64,000 bases of DNA, from contig NC_064533.1 in NCBI RefSeq assembly GCF_023856365.1, positions 34,148,118 to 34,212,117 on the forward strand, written 5' to 3'. The notes under the pieces are model-generated. The model ran no database searches and was not told where the DNA came from. It was given only the letters and a program-made list of their open reading frames with translations. The DNA is from Brienomyrus brachyistius. Taxonomy: Eukaryota > Chordata > Actinopteri > Osteoglossiformes > Mormyridae. The position numbers were made by a program, and so were the translations under genes. Shown piece by piece: positions 1 through 13,313 of the stretch (position 1 is its first letter; every line of letters begins with the position of its first letter).

Positions 1-380
1 ACTAATATCCAGTTTACGTCTCGGGTGGAATAGTGACTTCCCATTCTGAAAATTTTTTGTGTAAACTTTTATAGAGTGTAAGGCAAGAAACAAAGTTTGA
101 AGTACAAAAATACCTCCACTGAATTAAATTCTGTCCCTACCCTCTTGTTCATGTGGGTTGGTTAACAGAGTTTCTTTTCTTGCATAGGTGGCCTGCTTTA
201 GCGCAAACATCTACTCCGAAGGTCTTACTGTCCAGTAGCTTTATTAGGAATGAGAGGGGTTTGCAGGTTTGGGGATCACTTATCTATTTGAGGATCACAT
301 TACATTTGTGACTAATTTTTTCTATTAGTGTGGCACGTTAGCCCATACTGGTACAACACATTTAGATAAGAATGCAGCAT

Positions 381-441
381 CTGCAGTGTAAGGAGTTAAC
401 CAAATGGGGTTTTATTGTTTTAGCGTGAAGAGCATGGACAT
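381..441 (+). repeat. 61-bp direct repeat, copy 1
   Basis: This block starts CTGCAGTGTAAGG and ends GAGCATGGACAT. It matches 1616-1676 with about seven or eight mismatches over 61 bases. The flanks of the two copies are unrelated, so this looks like a short shared module rather than a pair of LTRs. Confidence 0.75.
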
Positions 442-653
442 CGTATCTGTAAACTCACTCATTCATCTCGGGATGCGTAATCATAACTAATATCACAAAT
501 ATCAACAGATACTTCTCACAGCATTAAATAATAATAGAAAATAATATAAAGATGCAGAAAAGAGTATACTCTTATTGCGAATATAACTCGGTATACCCTG
601 AACAGAACTGGTTACACACATATATTTGCATTCCCTTGATAGCAAATTATAAA

Positions 654-1160
654 CTAGAGTTGGGCAATATGACCTCAAATTATCATTTTTTTCGGTATTT
701 GGATTGTGACGGTATTATATATTAATTTTTTGCATGTTTTGGCAGGAGTACTGTAGCATGTCCCTTTATGACTAATTAAAAAATATTTCATAATATATTA
801 ACTACAATTAAGATGGGTATAGGCGATTTTATTTCGAAAAGACATACTATGTGTCACAGGTAATGTTTTCTCATATTTGTTTTTAAATTATTGCATCAAC
901 AAGCTGCTTCTGCAGGAAACAGTGCATTCTACAGCTCATTTCAAATAAAACGCAGGGCTTCCAACTTCGGTCAGCTGACTGGAGTGAGATTTTCAATTCG
1001 AGACAAGTCTGCATGCAAACGCATTTACATGTATGTAACTATTTTATTACCTACTAAATAGTTTGTAGGGTTTGCTTTTGTCATAAGATTTCTAGTGTGG
1101 GTTTGAAAACCTGAGTGTTACGCCAGATGCGTGAGTCTTGAGAATTGGCAACCCTGAAAA
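654..1160 (+). repeat. hAT-like non-autonomous repeat, tentative
   Basis: The start (GTTGGGCAATATGACCTC, followed by a GTGACGGTATTATAT segment) resembles the GGGCGATATGACC leader typical of a widespread fish hAT-type repeat. The far end is unclear. The later part (TTTTCAATTCGAGACAAG and onward) also looks like interspersed repeat. This rests on resemblance alone; terminal repeats and target duplication were not resolved. Confidence 0.3.
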
Positions 1161-1615
1161 CGTACGCTTTTTGTTTCACGAGTTGATTTGTATAAAAATG
1201 ACAAAATCTCTGTAACTGCTGTTAGCTTATAGTGATCGTGGCGGCTGCTGAAATACCAGCGTTTCACCCGCAAACATAAATGCATACATACGAAAAGCTC
1301 TAATAACCGCCATTGGCTTAGCAACCGTAACAGTAGCTCAAATACCAGCGTTTCACCCACTTTCATGGTGCTCTGCGATATCGCAACATTCTGAAATGTA
1401 CACAATTAGTCAGTAAACAAACTACGTGAACCCGCATTAGGATATAAATTTAATCTCATCAACCGCCTTTTGCGTTTAGAGAGTTTTTAGACGATTTACA
1501 CACTTCAGCGTCTATCCGAGACTCGGTGCTATAACCTTTACTAAATCATTGTTTTCGTCATTGTCTATGAAGTAACTACACAGGGAACATTCTCGGTGAG
1601 GGGTGTAGTAGTTAC

Positions 1616-1676
1616 CTGCAATGTAAGGAGATAACCAGATGGTGTTTTATTGTTTTAACTCGAAGAGCATGGACAT
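1616..1676 (+). repeat. 61-bp direct repeat, copy 2
   Basis: Second copy of the block at 381-441, in the same orientation and about 1.24 kb away. Confidence 0.75.
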
Positions 1677-2100
1677 ACGCGTACACTTTATGACAGCGTC
1701 TCGTTCTCTGCGGCGCAGTTCTGGAGGTAAGTGTAATCCCACCCCTGGTGGAACCTCCTAATTTGCCAAGTAAACTCATACCTCGGCACTTCTGTAAGAT
1801 GCAGGATACACTTTTCCTCTCCTTAACCTTAAATTAAGATCTCATCACTATCCACAAACGTAATTTTTATTTGTGTTGTGTAAAATCATATCCACAAAAA
1901 TACAGAACGATTTGTACATGTGACATAGATTCTACACATTTGTGGATCACTTCCGGTCTATCTGTGGGTCACATGACATTTGTAACTTCTCACGTATTTG
2001 TGGATTTTTGTCTAATTTGCATGGCAACTGATCTATGGGGGAAAATCACGGATATGAGATGTAGTTACTAGCTGCACAAGCAAGTTGAGACATATTCTAA

Positions 2101-3489
2101 GAAGGCTAAAATAAAAGAGTTCAAAGTTGTCTATTGTAGGCACTATACCAGCCAGCCACCAGGAGGTGCTGCCGCTGGGACCACTTTAGTTACATTTTGG
2201 CTCCAGGGGGCACCCCTTAGGGAAAAGGGTCAACAGGAAATTGCCCTGGGGTTATAAAAGACCAGGACACCTGTACCTCACTCTCTTTTCTCAGATTCCT
2301 CTTTCTCTTTTCCCTCCTTTTTGGCTCTTTGTTCCTTTGTCTTTTTCTGTCTTTTTGTTCTCCTTTGTTCTCTACCCATGTGGCTGTGAAACTGCCCAAG
2401 TCTCTTGCTCGAGCCAGACCCATGTCATGAAGGATTGTATTAATGAATGAACCAATTACCAATGAAGTAACCAATTATCAAATTATTACCCAACAACAGC
2501 AGCTGGTGCCCTGTAGTTCCTGGTTTCACTCCCCCAGATTTTCACTTTGCACTTTCAACTGTGATGATTACACATCAGACATACACTGATAGAGAAGGGT
2601 GCTCTGTTCATCCCCATCAGGACAGCCGTAGTCCACAGTCTCCTCATCAGTTTATGTCTGGTGACCACTTGCACACCTGCCCCCATTCTTTTCAAGGCTT
2701 AGAGGCACACATAACTGACCACCATAGTGAAGCCCGTATATTCGACGTCACTCTCTCTATAATCGGAAGTATTCACAGTGGCTAGAAACCTAACAAGATA
2801 TAAACTGGGCCTAACGTTGAGGAACTTGGCGACAAGATTACTCATCAGAATATGACAGGGAGTACCGCAAGCCTGACTATTGGCCCCAACTACAGAGACA
2901 CATCCCTGAATATACTGATGGCCACAACATGGGGCAACTCAATGCACAACCTGTCACTATTAACTTTAGCAAAAAAACAATCTTGAAATCTCACAATTAT
3001 TTCAATCATACACATTAAGCATAATCGCCATGAACTCCTCTATGACTTTTATAGCAGTCTGAGGCAGGCTTACTTCTGAGGGTAAAACCAACCAGGCCTG
3101 GAAGATTACAGAGCTTTCAAATCTCTAAATGTGACTGTTCTCCCTCTGGTGCAATACCCCCTTTCCCCCATTAGTAAATTTTACTGACAACATTCCTGCC
3201 CCTACCCTGATCAGTAAGTTTTACTGCTGTCATCCTCAGACTTTGATTAGAATATTATTTATACTTCAGTGTTCATAATTCACTCTCGTTTCTCTTTCAG
3301 CTCCAAAAATATCTCCAATGGCCCCCTACCCATGTCAGCCTAGGGCCCCCAGAGAAGTTAGTCTGCTCCTGGACATAATAATATTTGATGATGCACAAAG
3401 TGTTTAACTTATCAAGTTTTAAGTATTGTTAACTTCATGGACGTTATATTATCAGCAAAAAAATCTTTATCTAGATATAGTTTGGTACT
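2101..3489. other. Intergenic, possible retroelement leader, no gene
   Basis: No recognisable coding sequence. At 2252-2262 there is a TTATAAAAG box followed by a pyrimidine-rich stretch, and at about 2503 a GGTGCCCTGTAGTTCCTGG segment that could be a decayed primer-binding site. Together these hint at an old LTR-retroelement leader, but no matching second LTR was seen. Short direct repeats of a TTAGTAAATTTTACTG type lie at about 3171 and 3210. Confidence 0.25.
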
Positions 3490-5260
3490 TAGTTGGCTAG
3501 ACAGCTAACTGATGGAAACATGACTAGCAGCAAAGTATGACAACCGCATAAAACCATATGTGTCTCACAGTAGAAACTAGGGGCAACAGGGTCAGGCTGG
3601 GGGGGTCTTGAGGATCCCAGGATACTGGGTGTCTGCCCCAAGAACCTTTGGGGCTTCAGTGTTGTTAAGGGGTCAGTGGAGCTGGATGGCACCAAGGTGA
3701 CTGCTGGGCCAGGACCAGAAGGCACCAAGGGATGGAATCCAGTACTAGAGCAGAAGGGTGCCATGGAAACTGCAGGGCAGGGGGGCACCACCGGGACTGC
3801 TTGACTGGGACCCAAGGGTGATGTGGGACATGCAGAGCAAGAGCAGAGGCGGGGGCAAGGACAGGGACAGGAGGGCGCTAAGGGGCTGTCAGGGTAGGAA
3901 CCAGAACTGGAGCAACTGCCATAGACAGCATGCCCCCATCTTCCTCTCCAGGAGACAGACTCTGCCAGCCCCTTTCCTAAACCCCCACTGATGCCAGTGT
4001 CCACCCTGCAACTTGGGACAAGGACAACCTGAATCATGGATGAGGGTCGGGGCCCATAGCATGGGACCCAGGGCAAGACGTAGAGGGTTAGGGGCTGGCA
4101 GCGGCCAGAGATTTGAGCTAGGGGCTGGCGACGACTAGAAGGGGGGAAGGTGGGCGCCGGAGAGACCTCAGCCAGCGGCGAGATGGGTGTGGGCGAGGAG
4201 TCTGGGGATGAAGCAGGGTGAAGCCAGGGTGCTTTGAGGTAAGAGGGGTGAAGCCAGGGCACTTTGAGATGAGTGGAACAGGCTGGATGAGTGAAGAGAA
4301 TCCGGGCAGGACGGAACCGGGAAGCATGGAGATGGGCAGGACGGGGCAGCTCTCTCCAGGCTAGAAGCCAGGAGTGAGGCTGGATCCATTGGGACACCTG
4401 GAGGCAGATGGGAGGAGCTGGGACACCTCCCTTGGGCCAGGCATTTGCATTACTGGTCAAGTGATCCCCTTGCAGCCAGGAGTTGGAATCATCACATTGG
4501 CAAGGATGGGTCTGGGAAAACTAGCTGGGACTGAGGCAAGCTCGACTGGTTTAGCAGGGGTCTCACCCAGATCGGATATGGAGGCTGTGACAAGGGGCTC
4601 GACTGGACTAGGAACTGGTGTGGACAGGGTGGCACCCTCTGGGTTGAAAGCTGGAGTTGTATTTGGGACAGGAACAGGCTCAGGGTCGGGCTTGTGGGCT
4701 GGTTCAGCCCAGAACATAATTAACTTTCTATGGTGTTGAGAACAAATGGGGAGCTTTGGGGAGTCAGCGGCGATGTCGGTGGAGAGTAGTGAGGTTGGAG
4801 ATATTGGTCAGTCCATCCTGGGGTTGGGGAATGACCAGATGAGTGGGCTCTCACCAGCTCCACCTCCCAGGCCTTAGATTCAGCTCTTCCAGCAAATCTC
4901 CCTCCTGAGTGAGTATAGCAGTTAGCTCTGGATAGCTGTTAGGTGAAACGTGGATTTCCATCATTCTGTCATGACAGAACGGAGGACACAGAAGCGGGAA
5001 TCGGGGTTTATTCACAGAACTGAACTTACAAACAAACTGGATCATATGCTATGAAAAAAGAGAAGGTTATGGCATGAGGACCACAGAAACACAACGTCAA
5101 TGACAGAACTGGGGATCATAAGCCAGGGAAGCACTTACATACCGGACTAACAAGGGAACACAATGAGAGGCAGCTGGTGTGAATCACAGGAGGACAGGAA
5201 TGAGATGGACAGGCAGGGAGGAAACAGTAGGATCAAGTGGGGCAGGACATGTCAAGTACA
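3490..5260. repeat. G-rich low-complexity interspersed repeat
   Basis: The plus strand is strongly purine/G-rich with recurring GGGACAGG, GGAACTGG and GGCACCAAGG words. This opens long but meaningless proline/serine-rich frames on the minus strand (323 codons at 3489-4460) and glycine-rich frames on the plus strand. The 3' part (about 4960-5260) resembles common fish repeats that contain a GGGTTTATTCACAGAACTG-type segment followed by an AGGACAGGAATG-type stretch. I call it a repeat, not a gene, because the frames lack domains and simply track base composition. Confidence 0.4.
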
Positions 5261-7784
5261 GCCAAACTATTTCCCCTATTTTAAAAACATAGCCCTATAA
5301 GGAAACATAACCTAAAAGAACAACTGAGCATACTTTTCAGGTGTTTTCTTTTGAGGTGGTGAAAAAGTTTCATAGTGCTGCCATCTGACATTCAAACCTT
5401 ATCTTTCTATACACGCACACACATACACATGCATTATCTCACATAATACTTTATGAGTTGCCTTATATGTATGTTGCACTATTGTCCTGGAGGAACTTGT
5501 TCCTCCTACTGATGCACATTTTTGGGTGATAAGATACAAAATTTTGACTGCAGGTTTTCCTGTTTTTCATGAACAGTCACATCCACTGAAATTTGGGGCT
5601 TCTATTTCTTTCCCACTCAGAAAGCGAGACAGTCAGCATATTGACTGGTGTTTGTTTTTCACGCCTAGCCAAATGGATTATGGATGGCTTAGAATCAATG
5701 GTGAATGCAGATTCCTGCTGTGCAAGCTGGCAACAAACTACGTGTTTGCGGTAGATGTGATTTGGAAATTAGAGTCAGATGCTCATTCGTATTTCTTACA
5801 TTAATATGGTGCAAATGTGCCCATGAATGTGGTATATGAAGTTGCATGAATATGTACTGCCAATGGTAAACACATTATTATAGGTTTGGAGCACCATGGG
5901 TCTGGTCAGTTGTTGTGTGCTTAAGCTTTGGAATGGCTTAAAGTCATTTTAAATTTGGTATGATTGTTAACGCCAGGTATGGTGGTTCCAGCATCTTAAA
6001 AATAGTCATCCTTCTGGGATTTTCACTACTATGGTGTCTACAATGTCTAATAAAAAAGCATCAGTTAGTTGTACTACAGAAAATATTTACAGTTATTAGA
6101 GAGGTCAGAGGAGAATAGCCAGACTTGTTAAACGGAGGCCACAAGTGCAAAAATAACACCTCAGTACAACAGTGGTGTCCAAAAAGACATCTCTCAACAC
6201 ATGACCTGTCTATTGTTGAAGTGGTTCTGTAGAGAAAAAGTGGTCCTATCAGATACAAAGTAGGGTTAACGTGCAAAGTGACTACTGGGTGCTTATTTGT
6301 ATTTATCAATATAAGAAAGACTCAGCATCAAAAATGTAAAATGAATTTACGTAGAAACATGACCCTTTTCTCATGTCTATACGAAATGCTATGTGGGGCT
6401 TTTGATTTATTGAATTATCTTGTAATATATCTAAAAGTAATTCACATTTCATTACTTACTCATTAGTTATTTCCTTAAGATGTTCTTTTTGTTTGGTTGA
6501 GCTAAAAAACACGCCGGCAAGAGTCTCTGTATGACCATAAGTCCCGACGAGGCTGAATGTATTTAATGACAGCCCGATTGAAGCCGAGCGAAGGGAGTAA
6601 CTTGCAGACTCCAGGACTGCGGGAGATGGCTGCTGGTGTCCTACTGCTGTGCCAGGTTCATATGACTCTGAGAGTGATGAATGGTATGAATGGGTGAATA
6701 ACGGTGGGCAGATTGAACACCTACCAAAAACATACAGAAAAATAAAGGAATGTCAAAGTATTGCTGAAGTACTAGCTGTCAAAAACTACAGTCGGTGACT
6801 CAGACAAGGTCCAGATTGTTCTCTGGCATGGTCAGGAAGGCCTTGTTTTACAGAGACTACTGGGAGAGTGGCAGCAGCTATTGCGGTCATTCGTTTTCAG
6901 TTGATGCCTATTGCAGGCGTGGCCCTATGGCTGAACGCTGGGCGAGGGGGCATGATATTCCACAGGTGGCTACTGTTTGAGGTGCAGTGCCTCTCAGCTG
7001 GTGGAGTATAAGTCACAGAGGTACCATCACAATGTGTTCTTAAAACATGAAGGTGCTTGTTTAAAATTTATGTCCTAGCTAAGCTAGCTCAGATGCTTCA
7101 ATGTAAATAAAAAAAACTATAAAATGAATAAACTGTTATTCTAACATCTGCGCTTACCATTACTACGGCACTATTGAATAATTAAAAGATATATGGAAAT
7201 TATTATCTGATAAATTGCTCAGTTAGTTGAAATAGTTAGCCAGAAAGATCCCAACAGAAAATACAACTCTTCTCAGTCTCCTCATAATTCAATCACCTTC
7301 TGCTGTTAGAAAATTGTAGAAGAAATTGTCCACTTGGACAAAAGTGCTGCCTCTGAGCATAGAGAATAACATTATAGGTTTATGAAAAAGAAAAGCTTAG
7401 CCATTTATTTTCCACCATGCAATCCTTTTTTAAATTTTACCTTTGGGAGAGTGTTTGCTTAATAAATCTAAAGCAAATTTGAAAAAGAATGGAAGTGAGA
7501 CATATTATTGTCTTATATATCCCTTGACAAACAATCTGCCAGTGTTTAAAATTCCCATGAGCCTTCCCCATAAACCATCAGCCGTGAGACTGGATTTCAG
7601 AATGCGGATATTAATAGTGAGCCTATAACAGCTTTGAAGTTCCATCACTATTGCACTAATAATCTCTTCTTATTCATATTCTATATTCTGCTTTGTTGAC
7701 TATCAATACAAACGTAGCAAAAGGGGCCTTAGACAGTTATTCACAGATTGTGTTTTTTTAACTGATGAATATGTGTCTGCCTTT
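5261..7784. other. Intergenic, nothing recognised
   Basis: Short frames only, none resembling a known protein. A somewhat GC-richer island at about 6500-7020 (containing GCCGGCAAGAGTCTCTG and GCCCGATTGAAGCCGAGCG) stands out from the AT-rich surroundings and may be a retroelement fragment, but no domain could be read from it. Confidence 0.4.
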
Positions 7785-7906
7785 TTGGCTCCCCATCCAG
7801 AGTTATTCCCTGCCTTGTGCCTGCTGCTTCTGGGATAGACCCCCATGGGAACTCCAGGACCCTGCGTAGCATAACGGAGCATAGAAAATGGATGGATGGA
7901 TTGGTG
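7785..7906 (+). repeat. SINE-like repeat, old 3' fragment
   Basis: Diverged 3' part of the TGGA-tailed SINE family seen throughout the window. It has the ATTCCCTGCCTTGTGCC and TTCTGGGATAG words and ends GAAAATGGATGGATGGAT. Confidence 0.7.
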
Positions 7907-9171
7907 GAAAAATTAAATACACAAGGTAACCAATAAACCTATTGGATCATCAGTATTGTAACTATTCAGTAAATTCAATTCCATTGATAACTTTCATTGT
8001 CATTTTATTTGTCATTACTTGGTGTTTTGCTATGTATTTGATGCAGAGTTTTCTTGTCTCATGGAAGATGCACCTAGGAAGTTAATATACAGAAAGACAT
8101 ATGGAAGAAGAACACATGGAAACTTCAATCAAGGAGGCTTGAACCTGGGCCACTGGTGTTTTATGGGTAAAAGTACTACCATGTGCAATTGTCACTTCTT
8201 TGGAGAAGGTTAAATTATGTCTCTTGTCATTTTGTAGCTGTGTATATTGCTTTTAATGAAATGACACTGAATAGAACCCATTTGGAATATTTATGAAACT
8301 AGCACTGCATGAAATTAGTTTTTGCTTAATGTGCCTTTGCATGAATGCTTTTCTGATACAATGTAATCTTATAAGTGGACTGGAATCATAGAATAGAACA
8401 GAGGAAAAAGAAAAAAATGGCAAAAAATTAAATTATTTTTGAACTAATGTTTCCTTATTAGAATCAGTTAATCGACTCAGGTTGTTTATGGATTGCTTGC
8501 TGAATTATGTCCAACACATTGTTAAAATTTTATGTGCTAACTGGTGTCTACCAAAAGTAAAAGAAAACTCTGTAGCCATATTGGTATTTTCATTCAGTCT
8601 TGTCTGTCTTGTAATGGGTCCTACAGGGAACCTGGTGAATGGGGCAGGCAGATCTGTCTGAAAGAATCTGGCAGGTTCCAATAAAGTGCGACAGGTTGGC
8701 TCCCGAGTTGGAAGCTAATGGCAATTAAAACCATGACCAGCAAAACATTTTCCAGGATATTTAATAGTACATTTGGTTTAGTTTTTATCAAAAATTACAT
8801 AATACCCTGTACTATGGGCAATAAATTGCTGGTGGTAGGAAACAGAGGCTAGGAAGTGAGCAAGGTGCTATAATGAAGATTTATTGAAACCTGACTTTCT
8901 GCGAGTACTATGGAAAGTAACACCTGGTTCTGTTCCTAGTGCAAAAACTGAATAACTGTAATATTCCAACTCAAAGTCAGCTCCTAGCAATGTCTCTCAT
9001 TTCAGTGAAATATGGAACTTAAACACACAGACAAAGTACAAAATAAAGGTGTATTATTTGCAGTAGTAATTTCAGCTTTAAAAACAGGGCATACATATGG
9101 TTTCCATCTGGGGTAGAGGCAGAAATTGTGAGCGTTGTGGAAATGCATTTTTCTAAAAAATGATGAGCTTG
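7907..9171. other. Intergenic, nothing recognised
   Basis: AT-rich sequence with only short incidental reading frames. No repeat family was recognised. Confidence 0.4.
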
Positions 9172-9473
9172 AGGGGTAGCTCAGTGGGTAGCACTGTTGC
9201 TTCTTACCCCATGGGGGGGTTTACGTCCTACCTCCACTGTGTGTGACTGCAAAGTTTGTATGTTTTCTCACTGTTGTGTGGGTTTCCTTCTGCAATCCAA
9301 AAATCTGCAGCTAGGCTAACTGGGTTCTCTTATTTGCTTCTAGTGTATGATTGCGTGTGTGCTTGAATGTACCCTTAGATGTACTAGTATCCCATTCGGG
9401 GTGTACCCCTGCCTTGTACCCTATATGGTCAGCACCCCCTTGTGATCCAAATTAATAGTTAAAAGATGGATGG
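9172..9473 (+). repeat. SINE-like repeat, old near-full-length copy
   Basis: Begins with a tRNA-like head (GTAGCTCAGTGGGTAGCACTG), continues through the GTTTGTATGTTTTCTC block, and ends AAAGATGGATGG. It is heavily diverged from the young copies at 59503 and 61834, so it is an older insertion. Confidence 0.65.
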
Positions 9474-11064
9474 TCGGGTTATAATTTTGAAAGTCAATGC
9501 TATTTTATCCACACACAAAAAAAATAGAAATAAATCCTAAATTCCTGCCTACATCATAGAACTACATATGATATACTTTTGCGAGTTAATTTTTCAGCTT
9601 GAATGTTGCAGCTGATGTAGCACATTCTCTAATATTACTGGGCAGTGCAAACCCTGTTCAGTGCCCACTATCTATTCTCCAGAACCTTGCTGTTCATTGA
9701 GAGGAAATATTAATTGAGTTGGTCTATTGCCTCAGCAAGCGAGAATATCTATTTGATATGCAAAAAAAGTATTCCTCCTGTATGAAATGATCATTATGCA
9801 TATTTGACACTGCAGAATATTTGCACTGCAGACTTACAGTGTTGTGCTTTGGTCTTTACTCTCATTTCATGTAGAGCACTCTGCAGCTTTTTATGGTGTC
9901 TATTCTGCATAATCAGCATACATTTAAGTGAGCTGCATGGCAAGGAGTCACATATATGCTATTATGAATCACATTACAGTACTACTATATATAATAATAG
10001 CTCGAAAGAGGAAGTTCTGGTGAATGATTATAGTCAGCGGTCAGTTAGTTGGGGAAGTAATTTGGGGGCACTATGTCAGCTTATCATCAGGGCGGTTTAA
10101 TCTTTCTATTATTTCTTTCTAAAAGGTGAAGGATAAAATGTTGTAATTCCATTCTGAATGTACATCCTTAATTCCTCACCATCCTTATCCTGGGTTTTAG
10201 GATAGCAGTAGCAGGGACAACTTTTCTATTGCTATCCAAAGCTTGTCTTTAATTTAAATGGATGGATTGCCATTCTGTCTAGAAGGTATCCTACCTTATT
10301 CCTCATGCTATCTGAGATAGGCTCCATGGTTGCTTCGACCCTGTATTGTATGCTGCAAACAGTTCTGGAAAATGGATGGCTGTACTATATAGTTGTTCAA
10401 GTATTATGTTATTAAAAGGCTTTTAGTATTATTGATTGGGTAAGATGTACTGTAGAAATGGTTTGCATTTTGCATTATAAACATTGTGTAATTCAGTTAA
10501 AAATACAACATACAAAAAGGAAATAAAAGCTGTTTTCCCACTTAACACACAACTTTTTGAAATATTGCCTTGCCCGTTCCTCAGGGCTGCAGTCATTTGT
10601 CCACTTGACTTATACTTAGGTACTTATTCAAGTATTCTTGAGGACCGTGTCCGTTGCACTTTCATATATTTTAAAATTTTCTTCACTAAGTGGGGATCTA
10701 TGAAGGTTTATTTCATTTCTGTACACACAGAATTTTGTTACACTGAGTGCTCCAGAGAAGAAAACCGCGAGTCACAATTTACTCAATTTTATTGCTTTTT
10801 GACACATTAAAAAGTTATATGTGCTTGTCTCAGGGGAAAGTGGGAGAAAAGATCAAAAGAAATATTCTGTTATCAAAAAACCCATTTATGGGACCATACT
10901 ATGTCATAACCTAAGACTAAAACCAACAAATATTATTTAAGATGACATAGACTGAAATGTAAATTCAGATTTTTTATTTATAGGAATGCTGCATATTTAT
11001 AGCTGTTAGTTTGTTTGTTTCTTGTTAATTATTTTAGAACACAGAGGAAAGACCATTTTGGTTG
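9474..11064. other. Intergenic, one SINE fragment, otherwise nothing recognised
   Basis: No gene. A decayed 3' SINE fragment lies at 10268-10383 (GAGATAGGCTCCATGG to GGAAAATGGATGG). The 108-codon plus frame at 10484-10810 has no recognisable motif. Confidence 0.4.
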
Positions 11065-11240
11065 GGCAATACTGTGGCAAAGTGGGTAACACTGTACTTC
11101 ATGCCTCCAGAATTGGGGTTTGAAGCCTGCCTATTTGTGGAGTCTGCATGTTTTTGTGGATTTCCTCCAAGTGCGTCGATGTCCTCCTGCAGTCCACAGG
11201 CGTGCAGTCTGGTGAACTGGCATCCTATCTAGGGTGTTCC
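11065..11240 (+). repeat. SINE-like repeat, old 5' fragment
   Basis: Carries the TGGGTAACACTGTACTTC head and the GGAGTCTGCATGTTTTTGTGG block of the same SINE family. It breaks off after the ATCCTATCTAGGGTG word and lacks the TGGA tail. Confidence 0.6.
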
Positions 11241-12319
11241 CATGCTATTATAGTTCATTATTGAAACTATTAGAGTAGATCTATAAGGTAGATTTGAATG
11301 TTAACAATCTATTCTATGCTTCAAAAATTCTTGATTTTACTTTGAAAGTATTCACACTTCTGCTTGCATAGCACTTTTCAAATGCATTCAATGTGAAATC
11401 AGCAACTGCTGGCAGTTTTAAAAATGGAAAAAGCAGCTATATTATGCCAGGCCTCTTTATTCACAAGCAAAGGATTTGTAACTTCTTTCATCTATGTGCT
11501 CAAGTCCATTCATCGCTAATGGAACCTTTGACGTGCTGATGCAAGTGATTACTTTCCAAAATTGATATGTATATTTTTTCCACTTATATATCACAATTTT
11601 TGATACCAGGTTTATTTATCTTCAAGATGTATTTTTTTATATAGCATTGAAGTGGGAGTGAACTGGTGATGTAAGTTAGCAAATAAATATCAGTAGGTAA
11701 CATTATGATCTGACAGATGATTAACAGTGCATATACACAAATAGAATTTTGTCTATGGGAGAGCAGCTCCTTAAACTGACACAGTTGCATACACACACAG
11801 ACACAAATATATGAAAGCACAGTTTAAATGCGTTTTATGGATTTTTACAACTTACAAAACAGGAGACTGGACAACCGCAAACTGTACCATCCAACCACAA
11901 TACCAGTTTCCTGACAGGCGCGAGAGACTATTGAAGAGTACACAGGAAACCTGTACCATTTGGGATTTGTAGCTGTTGACTGCCATAAACTAGATGGAAA
12001 TCAGACTAAAAAGTTCAGTGATGAAATATTGATTAAAATCAGTTTCAACAAACCAAGAGACAATGAACAATGAACAAAGTAAAACTCTAGCCTCTATCTA
12101 AATCAAATTTGGAGATGGCTGCTTCTGGTTCAAAGCAAGGTCACTGAAATTTACACAAGTGGCTGAAAGTAGGAAAGTAACACATTATTATTATAATTAT
12201 TATTATTATTAGGTGATGCTTTACATTAATAATGCGCTCATAGAACATTCATAAGCAGCATGTCAGTATACCTTAACATGTCTTAAAGCATTGCATTTAT
12301 AACACTTTCAGTGAACAAG
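11241..12319. other. Intergenic with a hAT-MITE-like fragment
   Basis: No gene. A TTA-repeat at about 12186-12211 is followed at 12212-12310 by GGTGATGCTTTACATTA and CATAGAACATTCATAAGCAG. These are the same words as in the palindromic MITE at 34501-34862, so this is probably a fragment of that family. Confidence 0.45.
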
Positions 12320-13313
12320 ATATTAGGTCAGGTCAAGTTGAGGAGCATGCACTAGTGCAGTGTGTTGCCACATCCACCACACAATGAAACACCGTGGTAT
12401 CCTAACTGGCAACCCCCCAGGCAGACCCACGGTCCAGTCCCACCCTCCATAAATGGCCATCTGCCACAGCCTGGTGTTATGTGGACGTCCCCTTAGCCTG
12501 GTCCAGCCACTTGGGTCCTCAGCAATGAGAAGCTGGATCGCCCACAGGGAATCGTGACATTTAGCCATAGTGCCATAACTGATGCTCCCTCACAATGCAG
12601 GTAATGTCCTTTATTTGGGACTCCCCTAGCGACCGCTCATTCAACACAAAGTCAAATCAGGGGTTTCCATGGATTTTCTGAAGAGACACAGTACCAAAGG
12701 AGTCCAGTCTTCGTTTTAGCTCACTGGATAGTATTCATGTTTTGCAGCCATACAGCAAGACAGGGAGCCCCAGGACACTAAAGACTTAGACTTTCATCCT
12801 CTTTCAAAGATATGGGGAGCACCACATACCCCTTTCTTCATAGGAAGAATCACCGGAGACATGAATGTCAGTGAACCACTCAACATGGTCGACATTCTCC
12901 CCACAAACTGACACACTACTGATGGCTGTGCCCAAGAAGTCATTAATGACATGGATTTTAGTTTTTATCCAGGACACTTGCAAGCTCAGACACTCAAACT
13001 CCTCACTCAGTCTCTCGAGAGCCCCAATCAGAGCCTCCATTGACTCTGCGAAGATCACAGCATTGTCAGCAAAGTCAAGATCAGTGGATCTTTCTTCACT
13101 AACAGATGCCTCACAGCTGCTGGACTCCATGACCCTACACAACACCCAGTCCATGCAAGTATTGATCAGAGTAGGAGCAAGAATAAACCCAGAATGTACA
13201 AGATCCCAGAATCAACTGGGAAGAATGCAGAGGTTCCCTCTCCACTCTGCACAGCACTCGTAATACCAGTGTACAGGCTGGCCATAATGTCCAGCAATTT
13301 TGGGGGGATCCCG

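Larger units (their letters stand above)
1..2100. other. Repeat-rich intergenic DNA, no gene recognised
   Basis: No reading frame here resembles a protein I know. The stretch is a patchwork of degenerate repeats: a 61-bp direct repeat (381 and 1616), a 19-bp motif AAATACCAGCGTTTCACCC repeated about 90 bp apart (near 1251 and 1340), a hAT-like leader near 654, and TTTGTGGAT-type short repeats at 1840-2010. The 95-residue antisense frame at 1118-1405 runs through these repeats and is not treated as a gene. Confidence 0.5.

Noticed and set aside
3489..4460. 323-codon minus-strand open frame
   Set aside because: Proline/serine-rich with no domain. It overlaps equally open glycine-rich frames on the plus strand, so it reflects base skew rather than a gene.
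12804..13154. Intact LINE reverse transcriptase
   Set aside because: The catalytic box reads FADN instead of FADD, and the region is broken by stops and a duplication.
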